DNA from: Pseudomonas sp. P8_229
Lineage (GTDB): Bacteria; Pseudomonadota; Gammaproteobacteria; Pseudomonadales; Pseudomonadaceae
NCBI RefSeq assembly: GCF_034008635.1
Contig: NZ_CP125378.1
Location: forward strand, 3,221,501-3,285,500
Length of the DNA stretch: 64,000 nucleotides
Direction: 5' to 3'
Position numbers and translations under genes: made by a program. Shown here in pieces: positions 10,321 to 18,053 of this stretch; position 1 is the first letter of the stretch, and every line of letters starts with the position of its first letter. The notes below the pieces were generated by a model. The model did not search any database. It was not told the DNA's origin and was given only the letters and a program-made list of their open reading frames with translations.

Positions 10321-11562
10321 TCAGATCCAGGAGTGGCGGGCCGGCAACGTGCCGTTAAGGCGATAAGCGCCAACCGCGTGATATTTCCAGCGCACCGGGT
10401 CGTGCAGGGTGTGCACCCGGGCGTTGCGCCAGTGACGGTCGAGGTTGAATTCGGCAAGGGTGGCGCGGCTGCCGGCCAGTTCGAAAAGCTTCTCGCTGGC
10501 GAGTAAGGAAATCTCGGTGGTCAGCACTTTGGCTTCGGCGACGGCAATCGAAGCACGGGCCGCGGACTCGGCGGTGAGCGGTGCGGCGTGCACCTGATCC
10601 AGCACTTGCCCGGCCTTGCGCAGCAGCGCTTCGGCAGCGTGCAGTTCGATTTTCAGTTTGCCGATGTCGGCGATCACGTACAGGTCATCGCTGGCGCGTT
10701 CGACCTTGGCGTCGATCCATGGCCGGGCGCGGGTTTTGACGAACTCGATGGCATCGTCGATCGCGCCACGGGCGATGCCGGCGTCGATGGCGGCCTGAAT
10801 CAGCTGCGACACCGCACCTTGGGTATTCGGGGTTTCGTTGATCTTCCAGTTATCGACCACCAGGGTCGACTCGACCCGCACGTTGTTCAGCAAAATCGTG
10901 CCGCTGGCGGTGGTGCGCTGACCGAAGCCCGACCAGTCATCAACGATGCGCAATCCCGGCGTGCCACGGCGAACGAAGGCCAACACTTGCTTGCCGTCGT
11001 CGTTGAGTGCTTTGACGGCGACCCAGTGCGCAAACAGCGCGCCGGTGGAGTAGAACTTCTGGCCGTTGATCACGTAGTCATCACCGTCGGCGGTGATTCG
11101 CGCTTTCAATTCCAGGGTGTTTTTGGTGCCGCGCTCAGGGCCCGCATTGCCGATGCGCCAGCCTTCCAGAACGCTCTGGAACAGCTGCTGCTTCTGCGCT
11201 TGCGTGGCACTGCCAAGCACCAGATTGATGATGCCGAACTGGTTCTGCGGGATCTGCCCCAGCGCCGGGTCGGCCGCGGAAATGATCGCGAACACCTCGG
11301 CCAGGGTGACGAACGAAACCTGTGGGCCACCGTACTCACGCGGGATGGCAATGCTGCCCAGGCCGCTGCGCGTGAACTGTTCAATTTCCGACCACGGCAG
11401 TTTGCGCTGGCGGTCACGCCTGGCGGCCTGCACGCGGGCGACTTGCGCCAGCTCATGGGCGGCCTTGATGGCTTGGGCGTCGTTGCGCAAGACCTGCGCG
11501 GGCAACAACAACGGGGCGATGTCCAGATCCGACTGGACGTTTGCGTCTGCCAGACTGGACAT
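10321..11562 (-). CDS. SfnB-family sulfur acquisition oxidoreductase (paralogue)
   Basis: Second acyl-CoA-dehydrogenase-like flavoprotein, 413 residues, clearly homologous end to end to its neighbour (SIPREYGGPQVSFVTLAE, YVINGQKFYSTGALFA, RHWRNARVHTLHDPVRWKYH). AGGAG precedes the ATG by 7 nt. First gene of the three-gene operon. SfnB is known from dimethyl sulfone use in Pseudomonas putida, and DszC and DnsC are distant relatives. Divergence in the middle domain suggests the two copies handle different substrates or successive steps. No sfnG or sfnR gene is visible nearby. Confidence 0.88.
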   Translation of the reverse strand: MSSLADANVQSDLDIAPLLLPAQVLRNDAQAIKAAHELAQVARVQAARRDRQRKLPWSEIEQFTRSGLGSIAIPREYGGPQVSFVTLAEVFAIISAADPALGQIPQNQFGIINLVLGSATQAQKQQLFQSVLEGWRIGNAGPERGTKNTLELKARITADGDDYVINGQKFYSTGALFAHWVAVKALNDDGKQVLAFVRRGTPGLRIVDDWSGFGQRTTASGTILLNNVRVESTLVVDNWKINETPNTQGAVSQLIQAAIDAGIARGAIDDAIEFVKTRARPWIDAKVERASDDLYVIADIGKLKIELHAAEALLRKAGQVLDQVHAAPLTAESAARASIAVAEAKVLTTEISLLASEKLFELAGSRATLAEFNLDRHWRNARVHTLHDPVRWKYHAVGAYRLNGTLPARHSWI

Positions 11563-11657
11563 CAGTGCCGCTCCTTGGCTGCACGCAATGCCCTGGCGAT
11601 CTGCACTGGGGTGATTGTGTTCCGGACCATACTACCTACCTCACATCTCATGAAAAA

Positions 11658-11680
11658 CGCCGCAAAAGTGCGGCGAACGA
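11658..11680 (-). terminator. Rho-independent hairpin upstream of the sfnB operon
   Basis: Read on the minus strand, CGCCGCA-CTTT-TGCGGCG forms a 7-bp GC-rich stem followed at once by TTTTT. It lies about 100 nt after the stop of the two-repeat protein gene and about 95 nt before the first sfnB-type gene. It can end the upstream transcript, or act as a leader attenuator if the promoter lies to its right. Confidence 0.6.
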
Positions 11681-11729
11681 AAGAATGTCCGGTGGTCCGG
11701 TTCATATACCCTAAGCGTGTATAAATATT

Positions 11730-11747
11730 AAATAAACTAACTTTTAG
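11730..11747. promoter_or_regulatory. AT-rich element resembling one upstream of tauA
   Basis: The 18-mer AAATAAACTAACTTTTAG is preceded by CTAAG at 11711. The tauA upstream region has AAATAAATAACTTTTTAG at 30924-30941, also preceded by CTAAG. Both lie on the same strand relative to minus-strand sulfur genes. A shared activator site (for example for CysB) is an inference from this similarity only. Confidence 0.3.
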
Positions 11748-11780
11748 GAATATGCATAGAAGGGTATGTGGCCCGTTTGG

Positions 11781-12560
11781 TTAACAGTCCTCTGGTGATT
11801 CCTTTGTTGATTCAGCCACCTTCAAGTCTGGCCGCAGTGGCACTTTCAGATAAGGATTCACACAGCCAATCTTCAACGTCCGTGGCGGTGCCCAGCGAGA
11901 GTTGTTGCCGACCCAGTCGAGGACGCAGTACGTCACGTCCAGACGCAGGTCTTCACCGCCCTCGACGATGATCGCTGGTGGCACCCAGACCTGGACCGGT
12001 CGTCCAACATCCGCAGCGGTGATTCTTGGCAGGTCCATGCGCACGTCGCCCCAGCGCAAGGTGATTTCGTCGTCTTCGGCCATGTTCAGGTAGGGCTCGA
12101 TGGTCAGTGGAACGCCGCGTTTGATCTGATTCGGGTTCACCCCCTGGCGGCGGATGGTGTCGGGCAGCGTGACCGGCGCCAGTTGCTGATTTTCGTCACC
12201 GCACATCGTCGAAGGCTGGCCGCCGGGGCAGTCGAGTTTGACCTGCACCCGGGTTGCCGCCGACAGCGCCGGCCCCTGACCGACCTGCATGACCCGATAG
12301 TGGATGCGTGCGGTGCCACTGGCGATGAAGCTCTCCGGGACCCGCAGTCTGACCGAGGCGCCAAGATCTTCGCTGGTCAATACCCGTGAGGCGACGTAGC
12401 AGTTGTTCCAGAACAGTTCGATCAGATCACCGGCGTCCATGCCGGGGTAGGGCAGGATATCGATCAGCAGATGCGCGGCGGCGGCCAGGTTAACGGCGTT
12501 TTTTTGCGCGCAGGCAAGGCTCGGCGCTGTCAGTTCGGGGGTAGGCGAAGTACGGGGCAT
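11781..12560 (-). CDS. Uncharacterised protein with two tandem beta-rich repeats
   Basis: Product of 259 residues with no family recognised with certainty. It contains two related units of about 100 residues. Unit 1 (about 30-115) has GDLIELFWNN, LTSEDLGASVRLRVP, ARIHYRVMQVG and RVQVKLDCP. Unit 2 (about 150-240) has DDEITLRWGD, ITAADVGRPVQVWVP, LRLDVTYCVLD and TLKIGCV. The alternating pattern suggests an immunoglobulin-like beta-sandwich. No signal peptide or TM segment is evident, and each unit ends in a Cys. GGAG lies 9 nt before the ATG at 12560. A longer in-frame reading upstream is less likely. It sits between sulfur operons, but nothing in its sequence links it to sulfur. Confidence 0.75.
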   Translation of the reverse strand: MPRTSPTPELTAPSLACAQKNAVNLAAAAHLLIDILPYPGMDAGDLIELFWNNCYVASRVLTSEDLGASVRLRVPESFIASGTARIHYRVMQVGQGPALSAATRVQVKLDCPGGQPSTMCGDENQQLAPVTLPDTIRRQGVNPNQIKRGVPLTIEPYLNMAEDDEITLRWGDVRMDLPRITAADVGRPVQVWVPPAIIVEGGEDLRLDVTYCVLDWVGNNSRWAPPRTLKIGCVNPYLKVPLRPDLKVAESTKESPEDC

Positions 12561-13031
12561 CGGGGTTCTCTCCTTGAAGTCTTGCGGCGAATTCCGTTTC
12601 TTGAAAAAACAAAAGGCGTGATGAATCGGTAATACAACCGCGAACTTTTGTTCGGGCTGAGTACGGGTTGATTCAACTAAGTAGTGCCGGTTGGCGACTA
12701 GATAAGAGCGTGCGGTAAAGAGTGTCAATGGTCGGGCTTAGTTAATCCGTGAATTACGAATTAATCAGAAGTTTCCTACGCTGGCGAGGCAGGCTGCCTC
12801 ACTGAATTGACGAATGGAACTACGGTTTTTCCGGACTTTTAGCTGTTTTTGGATAAACCCGTTTAGGCGGCTTCGCACGGAAACAGGTGCACTTCAGCTA
12901 GTTCTTATCTGTTGCAGAACGTATATATATTGTTTTTTTGCAGGGTTGGGCTTGGACGGGGTTTGATGTTTTTTTGCAGAAGAGGGATATAACTTCCATC
13001 CATGGAAGTTACTGGTTTTTCATCAAGTTGC
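12561..13031. other. Gene-free, locally AT-rich interval
   Basis: 471 nt with no credible gene. It holds the upstream region of the two-repeat protein, two exact copies of the 13-mer TGTTTTTTTGCAG (12931-12943 and 12967-12979), a TATATATAT run near 12922, and a palindrome at 12991-13010. No clear terminator for the neighbouring tcyN gene was found. Confidence 0.6.
12991..13010. repeat. Palindrome beside the tcyN stop
   Basis: Nine-base arms AACTTCCAT and ATGGAAGTT enclose CC. No T-tract follows on the minus strand, so it is not a standard terminator for tcyN. It could be a protein-binding site. Confidence 0.5.
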
Positions 13032-13781
13032 TCAGGCGTGATTCAGGAACTTGCTGAGGAACTGTTTGGTGCGTTCTTCTTTGGGGTTGGCAAACAACGC
13101 CTTGGCTTCGCCTTGCTCGACGATCACGCCCTTGTCGAAAAACACCACACGGTTGGCCACGTCGCGGGCAAAGCCCATTTCGTGGGTAACGATGACCATG
13201 GTGCGTTTCTCTTCAGCAAGGCCGCGAATGGTCGCCAGTACTTCGCCGACCAGTTCCGGGTCGAGGGCCGAGGTCGGCTCGTCGAACAGGATCACTTCCG
13301 GCTCCATCGCCAGCGCCCGGGCAATCGCCACACGCTGCTGCTGACCGCCGGACAGACGACGCGGATAGGCGTCCTCCTTGCCCGCCAGCCCGACCTTGGC
13401 CAACAGCTTCATGCCCAAGGCAGTGGCTTGCTCGCGCGGCATCTTCTTGACCACGATCGGCCCTTCGATGACGTTTTCCAGTGCGGTGCGGTGGGGGAAC
13501 AGGTTGAAGTTCTGGAACACGAAACCCACGTGCTGGCGCAGGTTGCGCACCAGGCCTTGCTGCTGGCTCAGCGGGCGACTGGTATCGATTTCGATATCGC
13601 CAACCTTGATCCGGCCGCTGGTGGGTTGTTCAAGGAAATTCAGACAGCGCAGGAACGTGGTCTTGCCCGAGCCGCTGGGGCCGATGATGGCCACGACCTC
13701 ACCTTCTTTCACCTCAAGATCGATGCCCTTGAGCACCTCTTGCCCCTTGAACTGCTTTGTCAGTTTTTCCACGACAATCAT
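13032..13781 (-). CDS. tcyN: Cystine ABC transporter ATP-binding protein TcyN
   Basis: Polar amino-acid ABC ATPase, 249 residues. Motifs are Walker [11 protein letters not shown]-loop [18 protein letters not shown], signature LSGGQQQR and Walker [13 protein letters not shown]. It lies 4 nt after the permease gene in a tcyJ-tcyL-tcyN minus-strand operon. Assignment to cystine rests on the binding protein and the neighbouring D-cysteine desulfhydrase, the same grouping as E. coli fliY(tcyJ)-dcyD-yecSC. Confidence 0.92.
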   Translation of the reverse strand: MIVVEKLTKQFKGQEVLKGIDLEVKEGEVVAIIGPSGSGKTTFLRCLNFLEQPTSGRIKVGDIEIDTSRPLSQQQGLVRNLRQHVGFVFQNFNLFPHRTALENVIEGPIVVKKMPREQATALGMKLLAKVGLAGKEDAYPRRLSGGQQQRVAIARALAMEPEVILFDEPTSALDPELVGEVLATIRGLAEEKRTMVIVTHEMGFARDVANRVVFFDKGVIVEQGEAKALFANPKEERTKQFLSKFLNHA

Positions 13782-13785
13782 GGGG

Positions 13786-14451
13786 TCAGGACTCCTGGTC
13801 GTGCCGATTGACCCGCTCTTCCAACTTGTTCTGGAGGTGCGAAAGCACTGTGGCCAGAATCCAGTAGATCAGCGCGGCGGCAAGATACATGGTGAAGACT
13901 TCGAAAGTCCGGGCGGTAATCAGCTGCGCCTGACGGAACAGTTCCGGCACCTGAATGGTGGCGGCCAGTGCCGTGTCCTTGACCAGTGAAATGAAACTGT
14001 TGCCCAGCGGCGGCAACGCCGTGCGCATGGCTTGCGGCAGGATGGCCCGGCGCAAGGTCTGCGCGCGGGTCATGCCGATGCTCGCAGCGGCTTCCCATTG
14101 GCCGCGCTCGATTGAGCCGATTGCGGCACGCAGGATTTCACAGGCATAGGCAGCCATGTTCAGCGAGAAACCGATCAGGGCGGCTGGCAGCGGATCGAGT
14201 TCCAGACCCAATTGCGGCAAGCCGTAATAGATCACGAACAGCTGTACCAGTAACGGTGTGCCGCGAAAGAACGACACGTAAATGCGGGCCAGCCAGCTGA
14301 CCGATTTGAACCGCGACAGGCGCATCAGCGCCAGGCCAAAGCCCAGCAGCAAGCCGAAAAACATGCCGCCGAGGCTGAGGATGACCGTGTAGTACGCGCC
14401 CTTGAGCAGGAAGGGCGCGGAGTCCAGTGCGAGTTGGAAAGCTTCTTCCAT
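13786..14451 (-). CDS. tcyL: Cystine ABC transporter permease TcyL
   Basis: Inner-membrane permease of the HisM/YecS type, 221 residues, with about five TM helices. The N-terminal [19 protein letters not shown] and the [20 protein letters not shown] segment (about residues 58-78) mark the polar amino-acid family, and the EAA loop ([20 protein letters not shown]) is at about 140-160. It overlaps tcyJ by one base (TAATG). Confidence 0.93.
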   Translation of the reverse strand: MEEAFQLALDSAPFLLKGAYYTVILSLGGMFFGLLLGFGLALMRLSRFKSVSWLARIYVSFFRGTPLLVQLFVIYYGLPQLGLELDPLPAALIGFSLNMAAYACEILRAAIGSIERGQWEAAASIGMTRAQTLRRAILPQAMRTALPPLGNSFISLVKDTALAATIQVPELFRQAQLITARTFEVFTMYLAAALIYWILATVLSHLQNKLEERVNRHDQES

Positions 14452-15251
14452 TATTGGGTGACGTCAGCGTTGAAGTATTTCTTGGACAGCTTCTCGAGGG
14501 TGCCGTCGGCACGCAGCTCGTCGATGGCTTTGTTCAGGGCTGCCAGCAGTTCCGGCTCACCTTTGCGCAGGGCAATACCGGATTCCTGACGCGAGAAGGC
14601 CTCGCCGGCAGCGACGGTTTTCGGGGCTTTCTTGGCGTACTCAAGTGCGGCCAGACGGTCGATCAGGATGGCGTCGGTGCGGCCATTGTTCAGGTCGGCG
14701 AACTTGGTCGGATCATCGTCGTAGGTGCGCACGTCAGCGCCCGGCACGTTGGCGCGGACCCATTGTTCGTAGTTGGTGCCCAGACCCACACCGACTTTCT
14801 TGCCGGACAGGTCAGCGGCAGTCTTGATGTTCAACGCGGCTTCTTTGCTCTTCAGCACCAGCGCCTGAATCCCGGAAACGGTGTACGGCTCGGAGAAGTC
14901 GTACTTCTTCTTGCGCTCGTCGGAGATTGTCACCTGGTTGACCACGACGTCCAGGCGCTTGGATTCCAGCGCGGCAAGAATGCCGTCCCACTTGGTTGGC
15001 TGAATCTTGGCTTTGACGCCCAGCTTCTGCGCCAGTGCTTCGGAGAGTTCTACTTCGAAACCGGACAGTTTGCCGTTCTCGTCGACGAAGCTGAACGGTG
15101 GGTAAGTGCCTTCCAGGCCGACGTTGATAACGCCTTTGTCCTTGATCTGCTGCAACTGCTCACCGGCAGTCGCCTGGCTGATCAGGCCGGCGCTCAGTGC
15201 CAGGCCCAGCGAACCTACCAGCAGATTGCGACGTAGTGCGGAAAAATTCAT
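14451..15251 (-). CDS. tcyJ: Cystine ABC transporter substrate-binding protein TcyJ
   Basis: Periplasmic solute-binding protein of the FliY/TcyJ family, 266 residues, with a signal peptide ending near SQATAGEQ. The binding-lobe motif GTYPPFSFVDENGKLSGFEVE, the segment DVVVNQVTISDERKKKYDFS (about 105-125) and an almost canonical C-terminus match E. coli TcyJ (cystine, also D-cysteine and diaminopimelate). First gene of the operon, and the 316-nt upstream region has AT-rich palindromes that may carry its control. Confidence 0.94.
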   Translation of the reverse strand: MNFSALRRNLLVGSLGLALSAGLISQATAGEQLQQIKDKGVINVGLEGTYPPFSFVDENGKLSGFEVELSEALAQKLGVKAKIQPTKWDGILAALESKRLDVVVNQVTISDERKKKYDFSEPYTVSGIQALVLKSKEAALNIKTAADLSGKKVGVGLGTNYEQWVRANVPGADVRTYDDDPTKFADLNNGRTDAILIDRLAALEYAKKAPKTVAAGEAFSRQESGIALRKGEPELLAALNKAIDELRADGTLEKLSKKYFNADVTQ

Positions 15252-15411
15252 GACAAGCCCCTGTGTTTTCTTATGGAAGACGCTTAAGGAAAGTTGGCGA
15301 ATTCGGGATTTGAACGACTGCGTTATCGTGCCCTAAAGCAGCTTATGCGTCTTGCGCGAAATTCGCCTGCGGCGAGACTATAAGATGTCTGCGTTAGACT
15401 TGAAAATACTT

Positions 15412-15442
15412 AATATAAAATTTTATATTCTAAAATAGAATA
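15412..15442. promoter_or_regulatory. Nested AT-rich palindromes upstream of tcyJ
   Basis: AATATAAAATTTTATATT is a perfect 18-bp palindrome at 15412-15429. TATTCTA-AAA-TAGAATA at 15426-15442 is a second one overlapping it. They lie about 160-190 nt upstream of tcyJ. They are unusual in GC-rich DNA and are candidate operators. No regulator can be assigned. Confidence 0.4.
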
Positions 15443-15456
15443 TGAGGGTGATCCTT

Positions 15457-15550
15457 TGTGGTGAGGGGATTTATCTCCGATGGACTGCGCAGCAGTCCCT
15501 CTTCTGGGGGGCGCTTCGTGGCCCATCGGGGATAAATCCCCTCATCACAG
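15457..15550. repeat. Long inverted repeat (TGAGGGGATTTATCCCCG family)
   Basis: Outer arms TGGTGAGGGGATTTATC and GGGGATAAATCCCCTCATCAC, with an inner GGACTGCGCAGCAGTCC hairpin. Copies of the same family occur at 25898 and 58339, so it is a dispersed intergenic repeat distinct from the REP pairs. Confidence 0.8.
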
Positions 15551-15567
15551 AGCTTCTTCGCCTCGAC

Positions 15568-16566
15568 TCAGCGCGACAGTGAGTCTTTATAGGCAAACAG
15601 CGCCGGCGCCCCACCGGTGTGCAGGAAAATGATCGGGCCATCGTTGAAGCGCTGGCGGCCGATGCCGTCGAGCAATCCGGCCATGGCCTTGCCGGTGTAC
15701 ACCGGATCAAGCAGCACCGCATCCTGACTCGCCAACAGCTTCATCGCCGCCAGGGTCCCGGCATTCGGCTCGCCATAACGTGGACCGAAATATTCGTCCC
15801 ACAACTCGACCTTGAAGTGCTCCGGCAATTTCACGCCCAGCAAGTCTGCCGTACGCTCGGCGAGACCCTGTACTTTCGGTCGCTGATCTTCTTCGCTGCG
15901 CGAAACGGTCACGCCGATCACCGACAGTTGCGGCAAGGCTTCGCTCAATGCCAGCGCCAGCCCGCTGTGGGTCCCGGCGCTACCGGAAGCCAATACAACG
16001 GCGGCGAAATCGAGACCGGTGTCCTTGATCTGCTCGGCCAATTCCAGGCCGGCACGCACGTAGCCCAACGCCCCGAGGGCATTGGAGCCACCGATCGGCA
16101 CCAGATACGGTTTCTTGCCGTTGCTGCGCAGGCGCACGGCGAGAGCGGCGAGTTGTTCGTCGGCGTTATCGAGGTTGTCGACCAGTTCGACCTTGGTGTC
16201 GAACAGATCCAGCAGCAGGCGATTACCGTTGCCGGTGTAATTGTTGTCGTCGGTACCGAGCGGATTTTCCAGCAGGGCGACACAACCCAGACCCAGTTTG
16301 GCCGCCAGCGCGGCGGTCTGGCGTACGTGGTTCGATTGCAAGGCGCCAGCGGTGATCAGGGTGTCGGCGCCTTGAGCGAGGGCATCGGCGGCGAGGTATT
16401 CGAGTTTGCGCAGCTTGTTGCCGCCCATGGCCAGCGGCGTCAGGTCATCACGCTTGATGTACACCTCACGACCGAGCCAGGCGGACAGGCGTTCGAGTTT
16501 TTCCAGAGGCGTGGGTTGTCCGAGCAGGTCGAGACGGTTAAAGCGTTCCAGCTGTTGTTTGATCAT
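15568..16566 (-). CDS. dcyD: D-cysteine desulfhydrase
   Basis: PLP enzyme of fold type II that converts D-cysteine to pyruvate, sulfide and ammonia, 332 residues against about 328 in E. coli. The N-terminus [18 protein letters not shown] is characteristic, the PLP lysine is Lys51 in MGGNKLRK, and [15 protein letters not shown] follows. The phosphate-binding [10 protein letters not shown] is in the second half. ACC deaminase is a close relative, but the cystine transporter downstream favours DcyD. The ATG at 16566 matches the family start; the longer in-frame reading runs back towards epsC and is not supported. Divergent from epsC. Confidence 0.93.
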   Translation of the reverse strand: MIKQQLERFNRLDLLGQPTPLEKLERLSAWLGREVYIKRDDLTPLAMGGNKLRKLEYLAADALAQGADTLITAGALQSNHVRQTAALAAKLGLGCVALLENPLGTDDNNYTGNGNRLLLDLFDTKVELVDNLDNADEQLAALAVRLRSNGKKPYLVPIGGSNALGALGYVRAGLELAEQIKDTGLDFAAVVLASGSAGTHSGLALALSEALPQLSVIGVTVSRSEEDQRPKVQGLAERTADLLGVKLPEHFKVELWDEYFGPRYGEPNAGTLAAMKLLASQDAVLLDPVYTGKAMAGLLDGIGRQRFNDGPIIFLHTGGAPALFAYKDSLSR

Positions 16567-16756
16567 GAGTCCGTACTGGCGGAGAAAGATGAAAGGACTA
16601 TAGGCACGCGGTTTTACCGGAGCAACCGTCAATCGCTTATAGCCAAATGTGCTTAGGCCAGCACTATCGGTTCTTAATTCGCCTTCGCGGGCATGCCGTA
16701 AAGTAGTCGCCGTTAACGCGGCCAGACCGTCCGGCCGCCCGTGAGGAGTCTTTACC

Positions 16757-17683
16757 GTGAGCGAGCGTTCCAGCCATTGGCAACTGCAGACCATCGTCAG
16801 CCAACTGCGCAGTGCGCGGGATCAGTGGCGTGCCCAGAATGGCCGGGCCACCGGCGAGCAGGGTGGCCGCGAGTTGCCGTCCCGCGCGGCGATGGCGGAG
16901 ATTCTCGAGGCCTTGTGTGGCGCGTTGTTCCCGATGCGTCTGGGGCCGGTGGATCTGCGTGAGGAGAGTGAAGACTTCTATGTCGGTCACACCCTTGATA
17001 CGGCGCTGAATGCCTTGCTGGCCCAGGCCCGACTTGAACTGCGCTACGTCGCCCGCCATAGCGCCCAGGACGATAGCGACGTCGAGAAGCAAGCGATCCG
17101 CATCATCCAGGACTTCGCGCTGGCATTGCCCGGCCTGCGCAGCCTGCTCGACACCGACGTGCTGGCCGCCTATCACGGCGACCCGGCGGCACGCAGCGTC
17201 GATGAAGTGCTGCTGTGCTATCCGGGGATTCTGGCGGTGATTCACCATCGTCTGGCGCACCATCTGTATCGCGCCGGGCTGCCGTTGCTGGCGCGGATCA
17301 GCGCGGAAATCGCGCATTCGGCGACGGGTATCGATATTCACCCGGGCGCGCAGATCGGCCGCAGTTTCTTCATCGACCACGGCACTGGTGTGGTGATCGG
17401 CGAGACCACGATCATCGGCGAGCGCGTGCGGATCTATCAGACCGTGACCCTGGGCGCCAAGCGCTTCCCGGCAGACGAGGACGGGCAGTTGCAGAAGGGC
17501 CATCCACGCCATCCGATCGTCGAGGACGACGTGGTGATCTATGCCGGAGCGACGATTCTCGGGCGGATCACCATTGGCCAGGGTTCGACCATCGGCGGCA
17601 ACGTGTGGCTGACGCGCAGCGTGCCGGCGGGGAGCAACCTGACCCAGGCCAATCTGCAGCATGATGACGGGACGCAGAAGTAA
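16757..17683 (+). CDS. epsC: Serine O-acetyltransferase (EpsC type)
   Basis: Makes O-acetylserine from serine and acetyl-CoA, the carbon skeleton for cysteine. It has 308 residues: a helical N-terminal domain, then a left-handed beta-helix of hexapeptide repeats (about 185-300) with [19 protein letters not shown] and [15 protein letters not shown], the active-site His pattern of serine acetyltransferases. The start is GTG with GAGG about 10 nt upstream. It is longer than CysE (about 273) and matches the EpsC group often found with sulfur genes. Divergent from dcyD by 190 nt. Confidence 0.92.
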   Translation: MSERSSHWQLQTIVSQLRSARDQWRAQNGRATGEQGGRELPSRAAMAEILEALCGALFPMRLGPVDLREESEDFYVGHTLDTALNALLAQARLELRYVARHSAQDDSDVEKQAIRIIQDFALALPGLRSLLDTDVLAAYHGDPAARSVDEVLLCYPGILAVIHHRLAHHLYRAGLPLLARISAEIAHSATGIDIHPGAQIGRSFFIDHGTGVVIGETTIIGERVRIYQTVTLGAKRFPADEDGQLQKGHPRHPIVEDDVVIYAGATILGRITIGQGSTIGGNVWLTRSVPAGSNLTQANLQHDDGTQK

Positions 17684-17714
17684 GCTCTGCATTTGCGCAA
17701 CTCTTTCTGGCCTC

Positions 17715-17789
17715 TTCGCGAGCAGGCTCGCTCCCACACGGGATGTGTGATCGACACCAACCCCCTGTGGGAGCGAGCCTGCTCGCGAA
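17715..17789. repeat. REP inverted pair (TTCGCGAGCAGGCTCGCTCC type)
   Basis: TTCGCGAGCAGGCTCGCTCC and its complement flank about 35 nt. It is a variant of the REP family with GCTCCCACA in place of ACTCCTACA. Confidence 0.85.
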
Positions 17790-17932
17790 TGGTTTCAGGT
17801 CGAATCGAGATAATGGCATTCAGCCAATTCTCCAGTGAACGAATCGCCTCTGATCCGCGTCATACCCCTCCTTGGGCTACTGTAGGAAAACTACCGCCTA
17901 GCCCTGCGATTAGTCCTTACCACCCTATCCAT

Positions 17933-17962
17933 GTTTAACTTGAACGTTCATTCAAGTTAAAC
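17933..17962. promoter_or_regulatory. BetI-like operator upstream of betT
   Basis: Perfect 12-bp arms GTTTAACTTGAA and TTCAAGTTAAAC flank CGTTCA. The core TTGAACGTTCATTCAA resembles the site of the choline-responsive TetR repressor BetI. It lies about 90-120 nt before betT, whose substrate would be choline. The regulator assignment is inferred; the palindrome itself is plain in the sequence. Confidence 0.65.
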
Positions 17963-18053
17963 CGGTGGTTCGCTGCCCGCTCACAACAGGAGGCTTGCCT
18001 TTGCTGAGTCCGATCATTTCAGCCACGTTTCAACCCCTCGAGGTGCACCGTTC

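Larger units (their letters stand above)
15252..15567. other. Upstream region of tcyJ with repeats
   Basis: 316 nt without a gene between tcyJ and the stop of dcyD. It contains AT-rich palindromes (15412-15442) and a long inverted repeat (15457-15550). The promoter of tcyJLN must lie here or read through from dcyD. Confidence 0.6.
17684..18053. other. Intergenic region before betT
   Basis: 370 nt without a gene. It carries a REP pair at 17715-17789 and a strong operator-like palindrome at 17933-17962; the rest shows no clear feature. The betT promoter should lie near the palindrome. Confidence 0.6.

Noticed and set aside
11563..11660. Sigma-54 promoter before the sfnB operon
   Set aside because: No sequence with GG-N10-GC spacing that fits a -24/-12 element was found.
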